32,198 nucleotides of DNA, taken from contig JAOPVI010000153.1 of the NCBI GenBank assembly GCA_025966225.1, positions 1-32,198 of the forward strand, in the 5' to 3' direction. The DNA comes from Mycobacterium sp. GTDB lineage: Bacteria; Actinomycetota; Actinomycetes; Mycobacteriales; Mycobacteriaceae. Made by a program: the position numbers and the translations under genes. Every line of letters starts with the position of its first letter. Position 1 is the stretch's first letter. Positions 1 through 8,695 of the stretch are shown in pieces. The notes below the pieces were generated by a model, which saw nothing but the letters and a program-made list of their open reading frames with translations, did no database searches and was not told where the DNA came from.

Positions 1-116
1 CGCCCGCACCGTCGGTTTCGCAGCGGCTGCAGGAACTCGAGACGCTGCGCGCCACCGGCACCATCTCCGACGCGGAGTACACGGCCAAGCGTCAGCAGAT
101 TCTCGGCGAGCTCTGA
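1..116 (+). CDS. C-terminal end of a SHOCT-domain protein (partial)
   Basis: Only the last 37 codons are inside the window; the reading frame enters at base 3 and ends at TGA 114-116. The tail reads LQELETLRATGTISDAEY, followed by a basic KRQQIL segment. This is the pattern of a SHOCT (short C-terminal) domain: a short amphipathic helix, a TGxISxxEY turn and a second helix. Such domains sit at the C-terminus of many otherwise unrelated actinobacterial proteins, often membrane or stress proteins, so the tail says nothing firm about function. The next gene, arcA, starts 115 bases downstream on the same strand. I see no clear terminator in between. Confidence 0.7.
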   Translation, partial: PAPSVSQRLQELETLRATGTISDAEYTAKRQQILGEL

Positions 117-231
117 CGCCGGGCCTCGCCAAATCCGAAGGACATCACTCGCTTTCGTCCAGTTCGGCGGTTTCGCCACCCCGGGCTCGCTCAGTTCGCA
201 AAGATCGCGTTGAGGACCGAGAGGAGCGACG

Positions 232-1488
232 ATGCCGCAATCGAGCCCGCCTTCGGCGGACTACGGGGTGCATTCCGAGGTCGGCAAGTTGCGCAAGGTA
301 CTGGTCTGCTCACCGGGCCTGGCCCACGAGCGGCTAACGCCGACCAACTGCGACGACCTGTTGTTCGACGACGTCTTGTGGGTACAGAACGCACGGCGCG
401 ATCACTTCGACTTCATCGACGAGATGCGCGAGCGCGACGTCGACGTCGTCGAACTGCACGACGTGCTGTCGGAGACCGTCACCGATCCCACCGCCAAGGC
501 GTGGCTGCTTGACCGCAAGATCGTGCCCAACGAGGTGGGGCTCGGGCTGGTCGACGACACGCGTGGCTTCCTCGACTCGCTGCAGCCCCGCCGACTGGCC
601 GAACTGTTGATCGGTGGCATGTCGATCCGCGATCTGCCCACCGAACTGAAGTCCGGGTACCGTGCGTTGGCCAGGGAGTCCACCGGCGTGACCGAGTACC
701 TGATGCCGCCGCTGCCCAACACGCTCTACACCCGGGACACCACCTGCTGGATCTACGGCGGGCTGACGATGAATCCCTTGTTCTGGCCGGCCCGTCACGA
801 CGAGACGCTGCTGATGAAAGCGATCTACGAATTCCATCCCGACTTCGTCGGTTCCAAGATCTGGTGGGGCAACCCCGAAAGTTCTTGGGGGATGGCGACT
901 ATCGAGGGCGGCGACGTGCTGGTGCCCGGCAACGGGGTCGTCATCATCGGGATGAGCGAGCGCACCTCGCGGCAGGCCATCACGCAGGTGGCCGCGCAGT
1001 TGTTCGCCGGGGGCGCCGCGCAGAAGGTGATCGTTGCGGGCATGCCGAAACTGCGCGCGGCGATGCACCTCGACACGGTGTTCACGTTCGCCGACCGCGA
1101 CGTGGTGACGAGCTATCCCGACATCGTCGACAACATGCAGACGTTCACGTTGATGCCGAGCGACGCCGCGCCGGGCGTCGAGGTGATCGAGGCGAACAAG
1201 CCGTTCGTCGAGGAGGTCGCCGACGCTTTGGGCCTTGGCGCGCTGCGCGTCGTCGAGACCGGCGGATCGAAGTACGACTCGGAGCGGCAACAGTGGGACA
1301 GCGGAAACAACCTGGTCGCCGTCGAGCCGGGCGTGGTCTTCGCGTACGACCGCAACACCCACTCCAATTCCCTGCTGCGCATGGCCGGCATCGAGGTCAT
1401 CACCATCGTCGGAGCAGAACTGGGTCGAGGCCGCGGCGGCGGGCACTGCATGACGTGCCCGATCATCCGTGATCCGGTCGACTACTGA
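232..1488 (+). CDS. arcA: Arginine deiminase
   Basis: A 418-residue cytoplasmic enzyme that hydrolyses L-arginine to L-citrulline and ammonia. It has the expected length and landmarks of the guanidino-group modifying superfamily: [12 protein letters not shown] (the substrate-binding Asp of the family's FTRD motif), EGGDVLVPG in the middle, HLDTVFTF carrying the catalytic His, and [10 protein letters not shown] near the end, where Cys406 is the expected nucleophile. The ATG at 232 follows a GAGGAG ribosome site at 221-226. No ornithine carbamoyltransferase or carbamate kinase gene lies nearby, so this is not a complete ADI operon. A separate arginine/ornithine block starts 2 kb downstream on the other strand. 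It corresponds, from memory, to Rv1001 of M. tuberculosis. Confidence 0.95.
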   Translation: MPQSSPPSADYGVHSEVGKLRKVLVCSPGLAHERLTPTNCDDLLFDDVLWVQNARRDHFDFIDEMRERDVDVVELHDVLSETVTDPTAKAWLLDRKIVPNEVGLGLVDDTRGFLDSLQPRRLAELLIGGMSIRDLPTELKSGYRALARESTGVTEYLMPPLPNTLYTRDTTCWIYGGLTMNPLFWPARHDETLLMKAIYEFHPDFVGSKIWWGNPESSWGMATIEGGDVLVPGNGVVIIGMSERTSRQAITQVAAQLFAGGAAQKVIVAGMPKLRAAMHLDTVFTFADRDVVTSYPDIVDNMQTFTLMPSDAAPGVEVIEANKPFVEEVADALGLGALRVVETGGSKYDSERQQWDSGNNLVAVEPGVVFAYDRNTHSNSLLRMAGIEVITIVGAELGRGRGGGHCMTCPIIRDPVDY

Positions 1489-1508
1489 CCGCTGCGCGGA
1501 ACGGTTTC

Positions 1509-1522
1509 TAGAACACGTTCCA
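1509..1522. promoter_or_regulatory. KstR-type operator (cholesterol regulon box)
   Basis: TAGAACACGTTCCA fits the published KstR consensus TnnAACnnGTTnnA at every fixed position. KstR is the TetR-family repressor of mycobacterial cholesterol catabolism and is released by sterol-derived CoA thioesters. The box lies 21 bases after the arcA stop and 124 bases before the ATG of the SDR gene. It covers the expected -35 region of a TAGCCT -10 element at 1533-1538, a typical repressor position. I recall the M. tuberculosis counterpart Rv0687 being listed in the KstR regulon. Confidence 0.75.
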
Positions 1523-1532
1523 ATTCGGCTGC

Positions 1533-1538
1533 TAGCCT
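1533..1538 (+). promoter_or_regulatory. Putative -10 element of the SDR gene
   Basis: TAGCCT fits the mycobacterial TAnnnT -10 pattern. It would start transcription near 1545, giving a leader of about 100 bases that contains the 1559-1620 inverted repeat. No good -35 hexamer is present; the KstR-like box fills that position. Confidence 0.4.
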
Positions 1539-1540
1539 GA

Positions 1541-2500
<960 letters not shown>

Positions 2501-2585
2501 GCGCACCGCGCTCGTGAAGTACTGACCGACTAAGCGCAGAGCGAACGGCGTACCCGAACCCTTGTCCCATGGGTACGTTCGCGAG

Positions 2586-3293
2586 ATGACCACGGTTGCC
2601 TTCGACTACGTATACGGCACCATCGACTTCGAAGGCGTGATCGTCTCCGGTGCGCACGCGTATGCGCCGACGGTGCTCGTGTTCCACGGCATGGAGGGTC
2701 GAAGCGACGCTCAGGTCGAGTTCTGCCGCCGGCTCGCGGCACGGGGCTACCGGGCGGTGGCCGTCGACCTCTTCGGCAGGGTCGCCACGCGTGGTGGTCC
2801 CGACGCATGTGCTGTCGCGATGTCCGCGCTCATCGAGGACCGGGACGCTATGCGGGACAGACTCATTGGGGTCGTGGACATCATCACGGCCCTTCCGACG
2901 GTTCGGCGTGACGCCATGGCCGCCATCGGATTCTGCTTCGGCGGACTCTGCATGCTCGACCTGGCCAGGCACGGCACTCATCTGGCGGCCGTCGCCAGCT
3001 TCCACGGCTTGGTGACGCCACTACCAAAGCCGCCGACCACCCCGATCTCCACGAAGATCAGCGTGTACCACGGCTGGGCAGATCCGTTCGCGCCACCGGA
3101 CGAGGTGCTTGCGCTCGCCGCCGAGTTGACCGAGCGTGGAGCAGACTGGCAGTTGCACGCGTACGGCCATGCGCTGCACGCATTCATGGCGCCGTTCGCC
3201 AACGCACCGGAGCGCGGTATCCAGTTCAGTGAGGTCGCGTCCCGGCGCGCGTGGCAGAGTGCCGTCGACTTCCTGAAGGAGACGTTCGACTAG
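2586..3293 (+). CDS. Dienelactone hydrolase family protein
   Basis: A 235-residue alpha/beta hydrolase of the dienelactone hydrolase family, cytoplasmic, with no signal peptide. It contains VFHGMEG (oxyanion region), the Cys nucleophile elbow GFCFGGLC, GWADPFAPP carrying the catalytic Asp, and YGHALHAF with the catalytic His. The family cleaves lactones or esters, classically dienelactone in aromatic degradation, but many actinobacterial members have unknown substrates. The ATG at 2586 is preferred; a TTG at 2562 would add eight residues. It lies 85 bases after the SDR gene on the same strand, so it could share that transcript. A small hairpin (2499-2513) overlaps the SDR stop codon and could weaken read-through. 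It is convergent with the universal stress protein gene. Confidence 0.88.
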   Translation: MTTVAFDYVYGTIDFEGVIVSGAHAYAPTVLVFHGMEGRSDAQVEFCRRLAARGYRAVAVDLFGRVATRGGPDACAVAMSALIEDRDAMRDRLIGVVDIITALPTVRRDAMAAIGFCFGGLCMLDLARHGTHLAAVASFHGLVTPLPKPPTTPISTKISVYHGWADPFAPPDEVLALAAELTERGADWQLHAYGHALHAFMAPFANAPERGIQFSEVASRRAWQSAVDFLKETFD

Positions 3294-3421
3294 TAGCTAG
3301 TGCGTGCAGGTGGTCGGCCGCACGATGATCTCGTTGACGTGCCGCCTGCCGCCTGGATTCGCCCGACCAAGGCTTCCAGGCGTTCGGTGCGTCGGGCGCC
3401 GAGGAAGAGTCGGTGACGACA

Positions 3422-4303
3422 CTAGTTCGGCAGCACCAGCACCGGCACCGGGCTGTGGCGGATGATCTTGGTGCCCTTCGAGCCAAGGAACACCCGCGCG
3501 ATCGCACCCTGCGGTGACGTGCCGATGGCCAGTAGCTCGCCGTCGTCCCACTCGGCGTTGTCGAGGGCCTGATCCCAGCCGTTGCCGGTGACGACCTGGA
3601 GTTCGACGTCGTCGCCTACTACACCGTCGGACTTCAACTTCGCCAATGCCTCTCGCGCTTGCGAGGCCCAGGACTCGAGGAGCGAGTCCTCGGCGTGCAG
3701 ACCGACCTCCGGCGGATACATGGTGCGGCCCCGCACTGCGAACGTGATCACGCGCATCGGGACCTCGAGCTGCGCCGACAACGTGGCGACGCGTTCGACG
3801 ACGTGAAGGGACTCGGCGGTGCCGGGATACGCGGCCGTGAGCCGGGTCAGCCCGTGGGTCTTCGATCCGCGGTAGCCGCGCGGGCTGATCGCCAGCGGCA
3901 CCGGCGACGAGTGCAGCAGCCGGTCGGCTGTCGATCCCACCACCACCTGTCCGAGGCTGCCGTCCGAGGCCGAACCCAGCACCAGCACTTCGGCTTTCAG
4001 CTCCTCGACGGCGTCGAGCAGGCCACCGGGTGCCGAGCGGTGAGCGAACTTGTGGAAGCTCACCTCGAGAGAGGGGTCCAAGGACGTGATGCACCGTTTC
4101 GCTTCGGTGGCAGAGTCGGCCGCGAGTCGATCTGCGTATTGGGCGTACTCGGCGTCGATGCGTGCGGGCGACGGCGTGGTCCACGGCTTCGGGACGACGG
4201 TGACCACCGCGAGCGATGTCTTGAGCGTCCTTGCGGCTTCCACCCCGAGGTGCAGTGCCGAAATGCCCGCTCTGCCAGCCAGGTATCCGACTATGACGGT
4301 CAC
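3422..4303 (-). CDS. Tandem-domain universal stress protein
   Basis: A 293-residue cytoplasmic protein made of two UspA domains of about 145 residues each. The first domain ends with VLGSASDGSLGQVVVGS and SSPVPLAIS. The second has AIGTSPQGAIARVFLGS and HSPVPVLVLPN. These GxxGxxxxGS stretches are the ATP-binding signature of the family. The start is GTG at 4303, overlapping the TGA of the permease gene by four bases (GTGA), so translation is probably coupled. It is last in the arginine/ornithine operon and corresponds by position to Rv2319c. Its specific role is unknown; its co-transcription suggests a link to nitrogen or arginine use. Confidence 0.9.
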   Translation of the reverse strand: MTVIVGYLAGRAGISALHLGVEAARTLKTSLAVVTVVPKPWTTPSPARIDAEYAQYADRLAADSATEAKRCITSLDPSLEVSFHKFAHRSAPGGLLDAVEELKAEVLVLGSASDGSLGQVVVGSTADRLLHSSPVPLAISPRGYRGSKTHGLTRLTAAYPGTAESLHVVERVATLSAQLEVPMRVITFAVRGRTMYPPEVGLHAEDSLLESWASQAREALAKLKSDGVVGDDVELQVVTGNGWDQALDNAEWDDGELLAIGTSPQGAIARVFLGSKGTKIIRHSPVPVLVLPN

Positions 4304-5835
4304 GACGCGTCCGTCGGCGGATGGATGAGTACCTCGTCTTCTTGCGGCGCGGCGGTCGGGATGAGGCCGTCGCCGCCGTCATTGAGTGCGCTGTGGTGCC
4401 TGCCCCACGCCAGGTAGAACGCCACCACGACGACGACCCACGCGCTGAACGCGATCCAGGTGTACCAGTGCAGGCTGTACAGGATGTAGCCACACGCGAG
4501 GACCGACAGCACCGGAACGATCGGGACGTGGATGTTGCGCTCCGACGTTCGGATGACGTAGTAGAACGGCACCCTGAATCCGCGTGGCAGATCGGGCTCG
4601 CGCACCCGCAGGATGATCACGCCGATGGACACCACGATGAAGGCGGTCAACGTGCCGATCGAGACCATGTCGGCGAGCTTGTCCAGCGGGATGAACCCGG
4701 CCAGGATCGAGACCACGATCGCCACGATGATGGTGTTGTTGACCGGCGTCATCGACCGCGGGTTCACCTTCGCGAACATCGACGGCAGCAGGCCGTCGCG
4801 ACCCATGGCGAACAGGATGCGGGTCTGGCCGTACATGGTCACCAGGGTGACCGAGAAGATCGAGATCACCGCACCCGCCGCAATGATCGTGCTTGCGACG
4901 TGGCTCTTGGTGATGTCGTCCAGGATCAGCGCGAGTCCCGCTTCCTGACCCTCGAACTGCTCCCACGGCTGGGCACCCAGGGCGGCGAAGGCGACCAGGA
5001 CGTACACGGTGGTGACGATCAGCAGCGCGGCGATGATGGCACGCGGCATGGTCTTCTGCGGATCCTTGACCTCGTCGCCCGCCGTTGAGACAGCGTCGAG
5101 TCCGATGTAGGAGAAGAAGATCGTGCCTGCGGCGAGTCCGATCGCAGCGGTGCCCATCGGGGCGAAGTTGGCGAACCGGTCGGTCTGGAAGGCGGTGAAC
5201 GCGATGACGATGAACATGCCAAGCACGCCGAGCTTGATGATCACCATGACCGTGTTGGCCTTGGCGGACTCCGATGCGCCGCGGATCAAGAGCAGCATGC
5301 ACATGACGACCAAGAGAATCGACGGGAGGTTGACGATGCCCGGGTCGGCGTCCCAAGGTGCCGCCGTGATCGCCTGTGGTAGTTGGACTCCGAAGATATT
5401 GGTAAGGAGCTTGTTGAGGTACTGGCTCCAGCCGACGGCGACTGCGGCAGTCGACACGCCGTACTCCAGCAGTAGGCAGGCCGCCACGCCCATGGCGATC
5501 AATTCACCGAGAGTGGTGTAGGCATAGGAGTAGGTGGATCCCGAAACCGGCACGGCCGAGGCCATTTCGGCGTAACAGATCGCCGCCAAGCCGGCGGCCA
5601 AGCCGGCAAGCAGGAACGACAGGATCACGGCGGGGCCCGCCTCGGGCACCGCAGCGGAGAGCACGAAGAAGATGCCGGTGCCCACCGTGGCGCCGACACC
5701 GAACATGGTCAGCTGGAAGACCCCGATGGTTCGCTTGAGATGGTCTGAAGCGCCGTGAGCCACCGGCGCACCGACGATTGGGCGCCGCCGCAGCATCTGT
5801 TCGGTGAAACTCACCGTGCGTGAGGGTGATGTCAT
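4300..5835 (-). CDS. rocE: APC-family amino acid permease (arginine/ornithine type)
   Basis: A 511-residue integral membrane transporter of the amino acid-polyamine-organocation superfamily with about twelve hydrophobic segments. The first helix carries GVGATVGTGIFFVLS, the unwound substrate-binding helix typical of APC transporters, and AEMASAVPVSGSTYSYAY follows in helix 2. It matches the cationic amino acid transporter branch. The name rests on context, since it is translated after rocD in an Rv2320c-like block. The ATG at 5833-5835 has AGGAGG a few bases upstream. The reading frame stays open far upstream, across the rocD region, but that extension is a shadow of rocD. A 41-base gap separates it from rocD. 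Likely substrates are arginine, ornithine or related cationic amino acids. Confidence 0.88.
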   Translation of the reverse strand: MTSPSRTVSFTEQMLRRRPIVGAPVAHGASDHLKRTIGVFQLTMFGVGATVGTGIFFVLSAAVPEAGPAVILSFLLAGLAAGLAAICYAEMASAVPVSGSTYSYAYTTLGELIAMGVAACLLLEYGVSTAAVAVGWSQYLNKLLTNIFGVQLPQAITAAPWDADPGIVNLPSILLVVMCMLLLIRGASESAKANTVMVIIKLGVLGMFIVIAFTAFQTDRFANFAPMGTAAIGLAAGTIFFSYIGLDAVSTAGDEVKDPQKTMPRAIIAALLIVTTVYVLVAFAALGAQPWEQFEGQEAGLALILDDITKSHVASTIIAAGAVISIFSVTLVTMYGQTRILFAMGRDGLLPSMFAKVNPRSMTPVNNTIIVAIVVSILAGFIPLDKLADMVSIGTLTAFIVVSIGVIILRVREPDLPRGFRVPFYYVIRTSERNIHVPIVPVLSVLACGYILYSLHWYTWIAFSAWVVVVVAFYLAWGRHHSALNDGGDGLIPTAAPQEDEVLIHPPTDAS

Positions 5836-5876
5836 AGCGCCTCCTGTGAGGATGCTGCGAGTTAAGTGAGTCGAAC

Positions 5877-7118
5877 CTAACCCTGTTCTGCGAGCACGGC
5901 AGCGAAACGATCCACCGCCCAGTCGAGCTCCGCCTCGGTGATGACCAGCGGAGGCGCAAAGCGAAGCGTCGAGCCGTGAGTGTCCTTCACCAGCACGCCA
6001 CGCTCGGCTAGCAACTTGCTGACGTGTTTCCCTGTGCCGCAGGAAGGGTCGAGATCCACCCCGGCCCACAGTCCGAGGCCGCGGACCGCGAGCACGCCAT
6101 GGCCGATGAGGCCACGCAGCCGTCGATGCAGGTGAGCGCCGAGTCGTTCTGAGCGCGACTGGAATTCGCCCCGGGCAAGCATTCGGACCACGGTGGTGCC
6201 GATCGCCGCCGCCAGTGGATTGCCACCGAAGGTGGAGCCGTGCTCGCCAGGATGCAGTACGCCGAGGACGTCGCGATTGGCCACTACGGCCGACAACGGC
6301 ACGATGCCGCCGCCGAGTGCCTTTCCGAGCAGATAGATGTCGGGGATCACGCCCCAGTGGTCGCAGGCGAATGTCCGTCCGGTGCGGGCCAGGCCCGACT
6401 GGATCTCGTCGGCGATCATCAGCACGTTTCGCTCGGTGCACAGCGCGCGCACGCGGGGCAGGAAGTCGTCGGGCGGCACGATGATGCCCGCCTCGCCCTG
6501 GATGGGCTCCAGCAGCACCGCGACGGTGTTGTCGTCGATGGCGTTCGCGACCGCGTCGGCGTCGGCGAACGGCACCGCGCGGAAGCCGGGCGTGAACGGA
6601 CCGAAGCCGCCCCGCGCGGACTCGTCGCTCGAGAACGAGACGATGCTGATGGTGCGGCCGTGAAAGTTGTTCTGCGCCACGATGATATTGGCTTGACCCG
6701 CCGGCACGCCCTTGACGTCGGTGCCCCACTTGCGGGCCACCTTGATACCGCTCTCGACGGCCTCGGCGCCGCTGTTCATGGGCAGCACCATGTCCTTGCC
6801 GCACAACTCGGCGAGTGCGGCGCAGAACGGACCGAGCCGGTCGGAGTGGAACGCCCTACTCACCAGGGTGACGGCGTCGAGCTGCGCGTGGGCAGTGGCG
6901 GTGAGCTCGGGATTGCGGTGTCCGAAGTTCACCGCGGAATAGGCGGCCAGGCAGTCGAGGTATTGACGCCCCTCGACGTCGGTGATCCACACGCCCTCCG
7001 CCGACTCCGCGACGATGGGCAACGGTGAGTAGTTGTGCGCCGCGTAGTGCTCGTCGACGGCGATCGCAGCCTCGGTGAGCTCGTGTGGTTGCGTCGTCAC
7101 GCCATCCAGGATGGTCAC
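5877..7118 (-). CDS. rocD: Ornithine aminotransferase
   Basis: A 413-residue fold-type I PLP enzyme that converts ornithine and 2-oxoglutarate to glutamate-5-semialdehyde and glutamate. The class III signatures are intact: MNSGAEAVESGIKVARKWG, the PLP-binding IADEIQSGLARTGR, and LLGKALGGGIVPLSAV with the Schiff-base lysine. The GTG at 7118 follows GGAGGTG with good spacing and overlaps the upstream stop codon as GTGA, so it is translationally coupled to the dihydrolase-like gene. An ATG at 7142 would lie inside that gene and is less likely. The gene is one uninterrupted frame here, whereas in M. tuberculosis, as I recall, it is annotated as two pieces, rocD1 and rocD2. Confidence 0.95.
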   Translation of the reverse strand: MTILDGVTTQPHELTEAAIAVDEHYAAHNYSPLPIVAESAEGVWITDVEGRQYLDCLAAYSAVNFGHRNPELTATAHAQLDAVTLVSRAFHSDRLGPFCAALAELCGKDMVLPMNSGAEAVESGIKVARKWGTDVKGVPAGQANIIVAQNNFHGRTISIVSFSSDESARGGFGPFTPGFRAVPFADADAVANAIDDNTVAVLLEPIQGEAGIIVPPDDFLPRVRALCTERNVLMIADEIQSGLARTGRTFACDHWGVIPDIYLLGKALGGGIVPLSAVVANRDVLGVLHPGEHGSTFGGNPLAAAIGTTVVRMLARGEFQSRSERLGAHLHRRLRGLIGHGVLAVRGLGLWAGVDLDPSCGTGKHVSKLLAERGVLVKDTHGSTLRFAPPLVITEAELDWAVDRFAAVLAEQG

Positions 7119-8086
7119 GGATACACCTCCAAAGTGCAGCATTTGACGGATCCGCCGCCTTTCAGCAGCTCTGACAGCTCGACCCCGATCGGTTCGAATC
7201 CGGCGTCGGCCAATTGCTTGGCAAAGCCAGTGGCCACCGCGGGGTGGACGACGTGCAGTCCGTCGGACACGGCATTGAGTCCGAGCACGTATGCGTCGAC
7301 GGTGGCTACCTCGATGGCGTCGGGGTACAGCTCCTGCAGCCGGGCGCGGGCGGCGGCACTGAAGGCAGGCGGGTAGTAGGCGATGGTGGTGTCGTCGAGC
7401 ACGGCCAACGCGGTGTCGAGGTGGTAGAACCGCGGGTCGACCAACTCGAGGCTGACCACCGGGCGACCGATGAGCCGGGCAACCTCGTCGTGTGCGGCGG
7501 GATCGGTCCGAAACCCGTAGCCGGCCAACACCGTTGACCCGACGACGAGCAGGTCGCCCTGTCCCTCGTTGACGTGCTTGGTGTACAGCGTCTCGAAGCC
7601 GTGGTCGGACATCCACTGCGCGTAGGCGATTGCCTCGCCTGCCCGCTGGGGATACGCGAACCGGGCGACGACGGCCTTGCCGTCGACGATGAGTCCACCG
7701 TTGGCGGCGTAGACCATGTCGGGCAGCCCGGCAACGGGTTCGATCAGTTCGACGGTGTGGCCAAGCGCGCGGTACACGTCCAGTAGGTGCTCCCACTGGC
7801 GGATGGCGACACCGGCGTCGACCGGTGTAGACGTGTCCATCCACGGGTTGATCGCGTACTCGACGGCGAAGTGCGCCGGGGAGGTCATGGCGTAGTGGCG
7901 GAGTCGGGGGGAACGGGATCGCTGTTGCGTTCCCGGGTCGCTGCGCTCCTGCCCTCCGCACGCCATTCCCGGGTCGCTGCGCTCCTGCCCTCCGCACCTC
8001 GTTGCGGCGACATCAAATTCCGGGATGACCGGTGCCGCGGGCGCGGCGATATCTGAAATGGGCATGAAATAGACGATATGGACCAT
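7115..8086 (-). CDS. Arginine-dihydrolase-like enzyme (ArgZ/AgrE type; often called dimethylargininase)
   Basis: A cytoplasmic guanidino-group modifying enzyme of up to 323 residues. The core starts at RHYAMTSPAHF, followed by YAINPWMD, PDMVYAANGGL, AGYGFRTD, RFYHLDTA with the catalytic His, YYPPAFS and GGGSVKCCTLEV with the nucleophilic Cys. These blocks match, from memory, the N-terminal catalytic domain of cyanobacterial ArgZ/AgrE arginine dihydrolase better than DDAH. In particular, an Asn stands in PDMVYAANGG where ADI and DDAH have an acidic residue. The product would then be ornithine, the substrate of the coupled downstream rocD. Residues 1-60 are not part of the family core and include a 12-residue tandem repeat. 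Starts at ATG 8086 or 8065 are possible; ATG 7888 would cut into conserved residues. It is an Rv2323c counterpart by context. Family assignment is firm; activity is inferred. Confidence 0.8.
   Translation of the reverse strand: MVHIVYFMPISDIAAPAAPVIPEFDVAATRCGGQERSDPGMACGGQERSDPGTQQRSRSPRLRHYAMTSPAHFAVEYAINPWMDTSTPVDAGVAIRQWEHLLDVYRALGHTVELIEPVAGLPDMVYAANGGLIVDGKAVVARFAYPQRAGEAIAYAQWMSDHGFETLYTKHVNEGQGDLLVVGSTVLAGYGFRTDPAAHDEVARLIGRPVVSLELVDPRFYHLDTALAVLDDTTIAYYPPAFSAAARARLQELYPDAIEVATVDAYVLGLNAVSDGLHVVHPAVATGFAKQLADAGFEPIGVELSELLKGGGSVKCCTLEVYP
7930..7997. repeat. Two 32-bp direct repeats, period 36 bp, inside the dihydrolase-like ORF
   Basis: The unit starting TTCCCGGGTCGCTGCGCTCC occurs at 7930-7961 and again, identical, at 7966-7997. 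The period of 36 is divisible by three, so the minus-strand ORF stays open and encodes CGGQERSDPG twice. The repeat sits upstream of the conserved catalytic core and looks like an inserted dispersed mycobacterial repeat rather than original coding sequence. Confidence 0.9.
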
Positions 8087-8091
8087 CGTCT

Positions 8092-8170
8092 ACGCAATCA
8101 ATCACCTCTCGTTGCGTGTTTAGCCACGATCCATTGTGTCAGAGCTAGAATTGCGGTGTTTTGTTGCGTG
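8092..8170. promoter_or_regulatory. Divergent control region with TTGCGT repeats and TAGAAT -10
   Basis: This region lies between the minus-strand arginine operon and the plus-strand Lrp/AsnC gene. ACGCAA (8092-8097) and TTGCGT (8112-8117) form an inverted pair, and further copies or near copies are TTGCGG (8151-8156) and TTGCGT (8164-8169). Several degenerate half-sites in a divergent promoter are what Lrp/AsnC octamers usually bind. TAGAAT at 8146-8151 is a good mycobacterial -10 for the regulator gene. Confidence 0.5.
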
Positions 8171-8189
8171 AGGTAGGAGTTGGTGCCAC

Positions 8190-8636
8190 ATGGACCGTCT
8201 GGACGAAACCGACGAGCGGATTCTGGCCGAGTTGGTCGACCACGCGAGGGCGACGTTCGCCGAGATCGGAGAGCGAGTGAACCTGTCCGCGCCCGCGGTC
8301 AAACGGCGGGTCGACCGGATGCTCGACAACGGCGTCATCCGCGGTTTCACCACCGTCGTGGACCGCAACGCAATCGGTTGGAACACGGAGGCCTACGTAC
8401 AGGTTTACTGCCACGGCACCATTGCGCCCGCCGAGCTCAGGCGCGCCTGGGTCGACATCCCCGAGGTCGTCAGCGCCGCCACGGTGACGGGCACCGCGGA
8501 CGCCATCCTGCACGTGCTGGCGCGGGACATGCAGCACCTGGAGGTGGCGCTCGAGCGCATCCGGGCCAGCGCCGACATCGAACGCAGCGAGAGCATCGTC
8601 GTGCTGTCCAACATCATCGAGCGCACCCGCTCCTGA
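8190..8636 (+). CDS. Lrp/AsnC family transcriptional regulator (Rv2324-like)
   Basis: A 148-residue DNA-binding regulator. The N-terminal winged helix-turn-helix starts at LDETDERILAELVDHARATF and continues through EIGERVNLSAPAVKRRVDRM. A C-terminal RAM/effector-binding ferredoxin-like domain follows, with VQVYCHGTIAP, VSAATVTGTADAILHVLA and an ending of RSESIVVLSNIIERT. The ATG at 8190 has GTAGGAG upstream. It is divergent from the dihydrolase-rocD-rocE-usp operon and is the obvious candidate to control it, probably in response to arginine, ornithine or another amino acid. Such regulators bind as octamers to repeated half-sites, and the intergenic region holds repeated TTGCGT elements. Whether it activates or represses cannot be read from the sequence. 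Confidence 0.92.
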   Translation: MDRLDETDERILAELVDHARATFAEIGERVNLSAPAVKRRVDRMLDNGVIRGFTTVVDRNAIGWNTEAYVQVYCHGTIAPAELRRAWVDIPEVVSAATVTGTADAILHVLARDMQHLEVALERIRASADIERSESIVVLSNIIERTRS

Positions 8637-8695
8637 CCTCGTACTTGGGTCGGGGTGGTGAACATTTCGCTGGGTCCATCGTGTAGAAAACCCAA

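Noticed and set aside
3294..3421. Short minus-strand frame ending VNEIIVRPTTCTH between the hydrolase and the stress protein
   Set aside because: No start or domain can be recognised; the 128-base convergent gap shows only a weak CGTGC/GCACG hairpin (3302-3323).
5836..6804. In-frame extension upstream of the rocE start
   Set aside because: It runs through rocD in another frame; the ATG at 5835 has a strong ribosome site and the protein motifs begin there.
7930..7997. Possible CRISPR array
   Set aside because: Only two repeat copies with a four-base gap, no further spacers and no cas genes.
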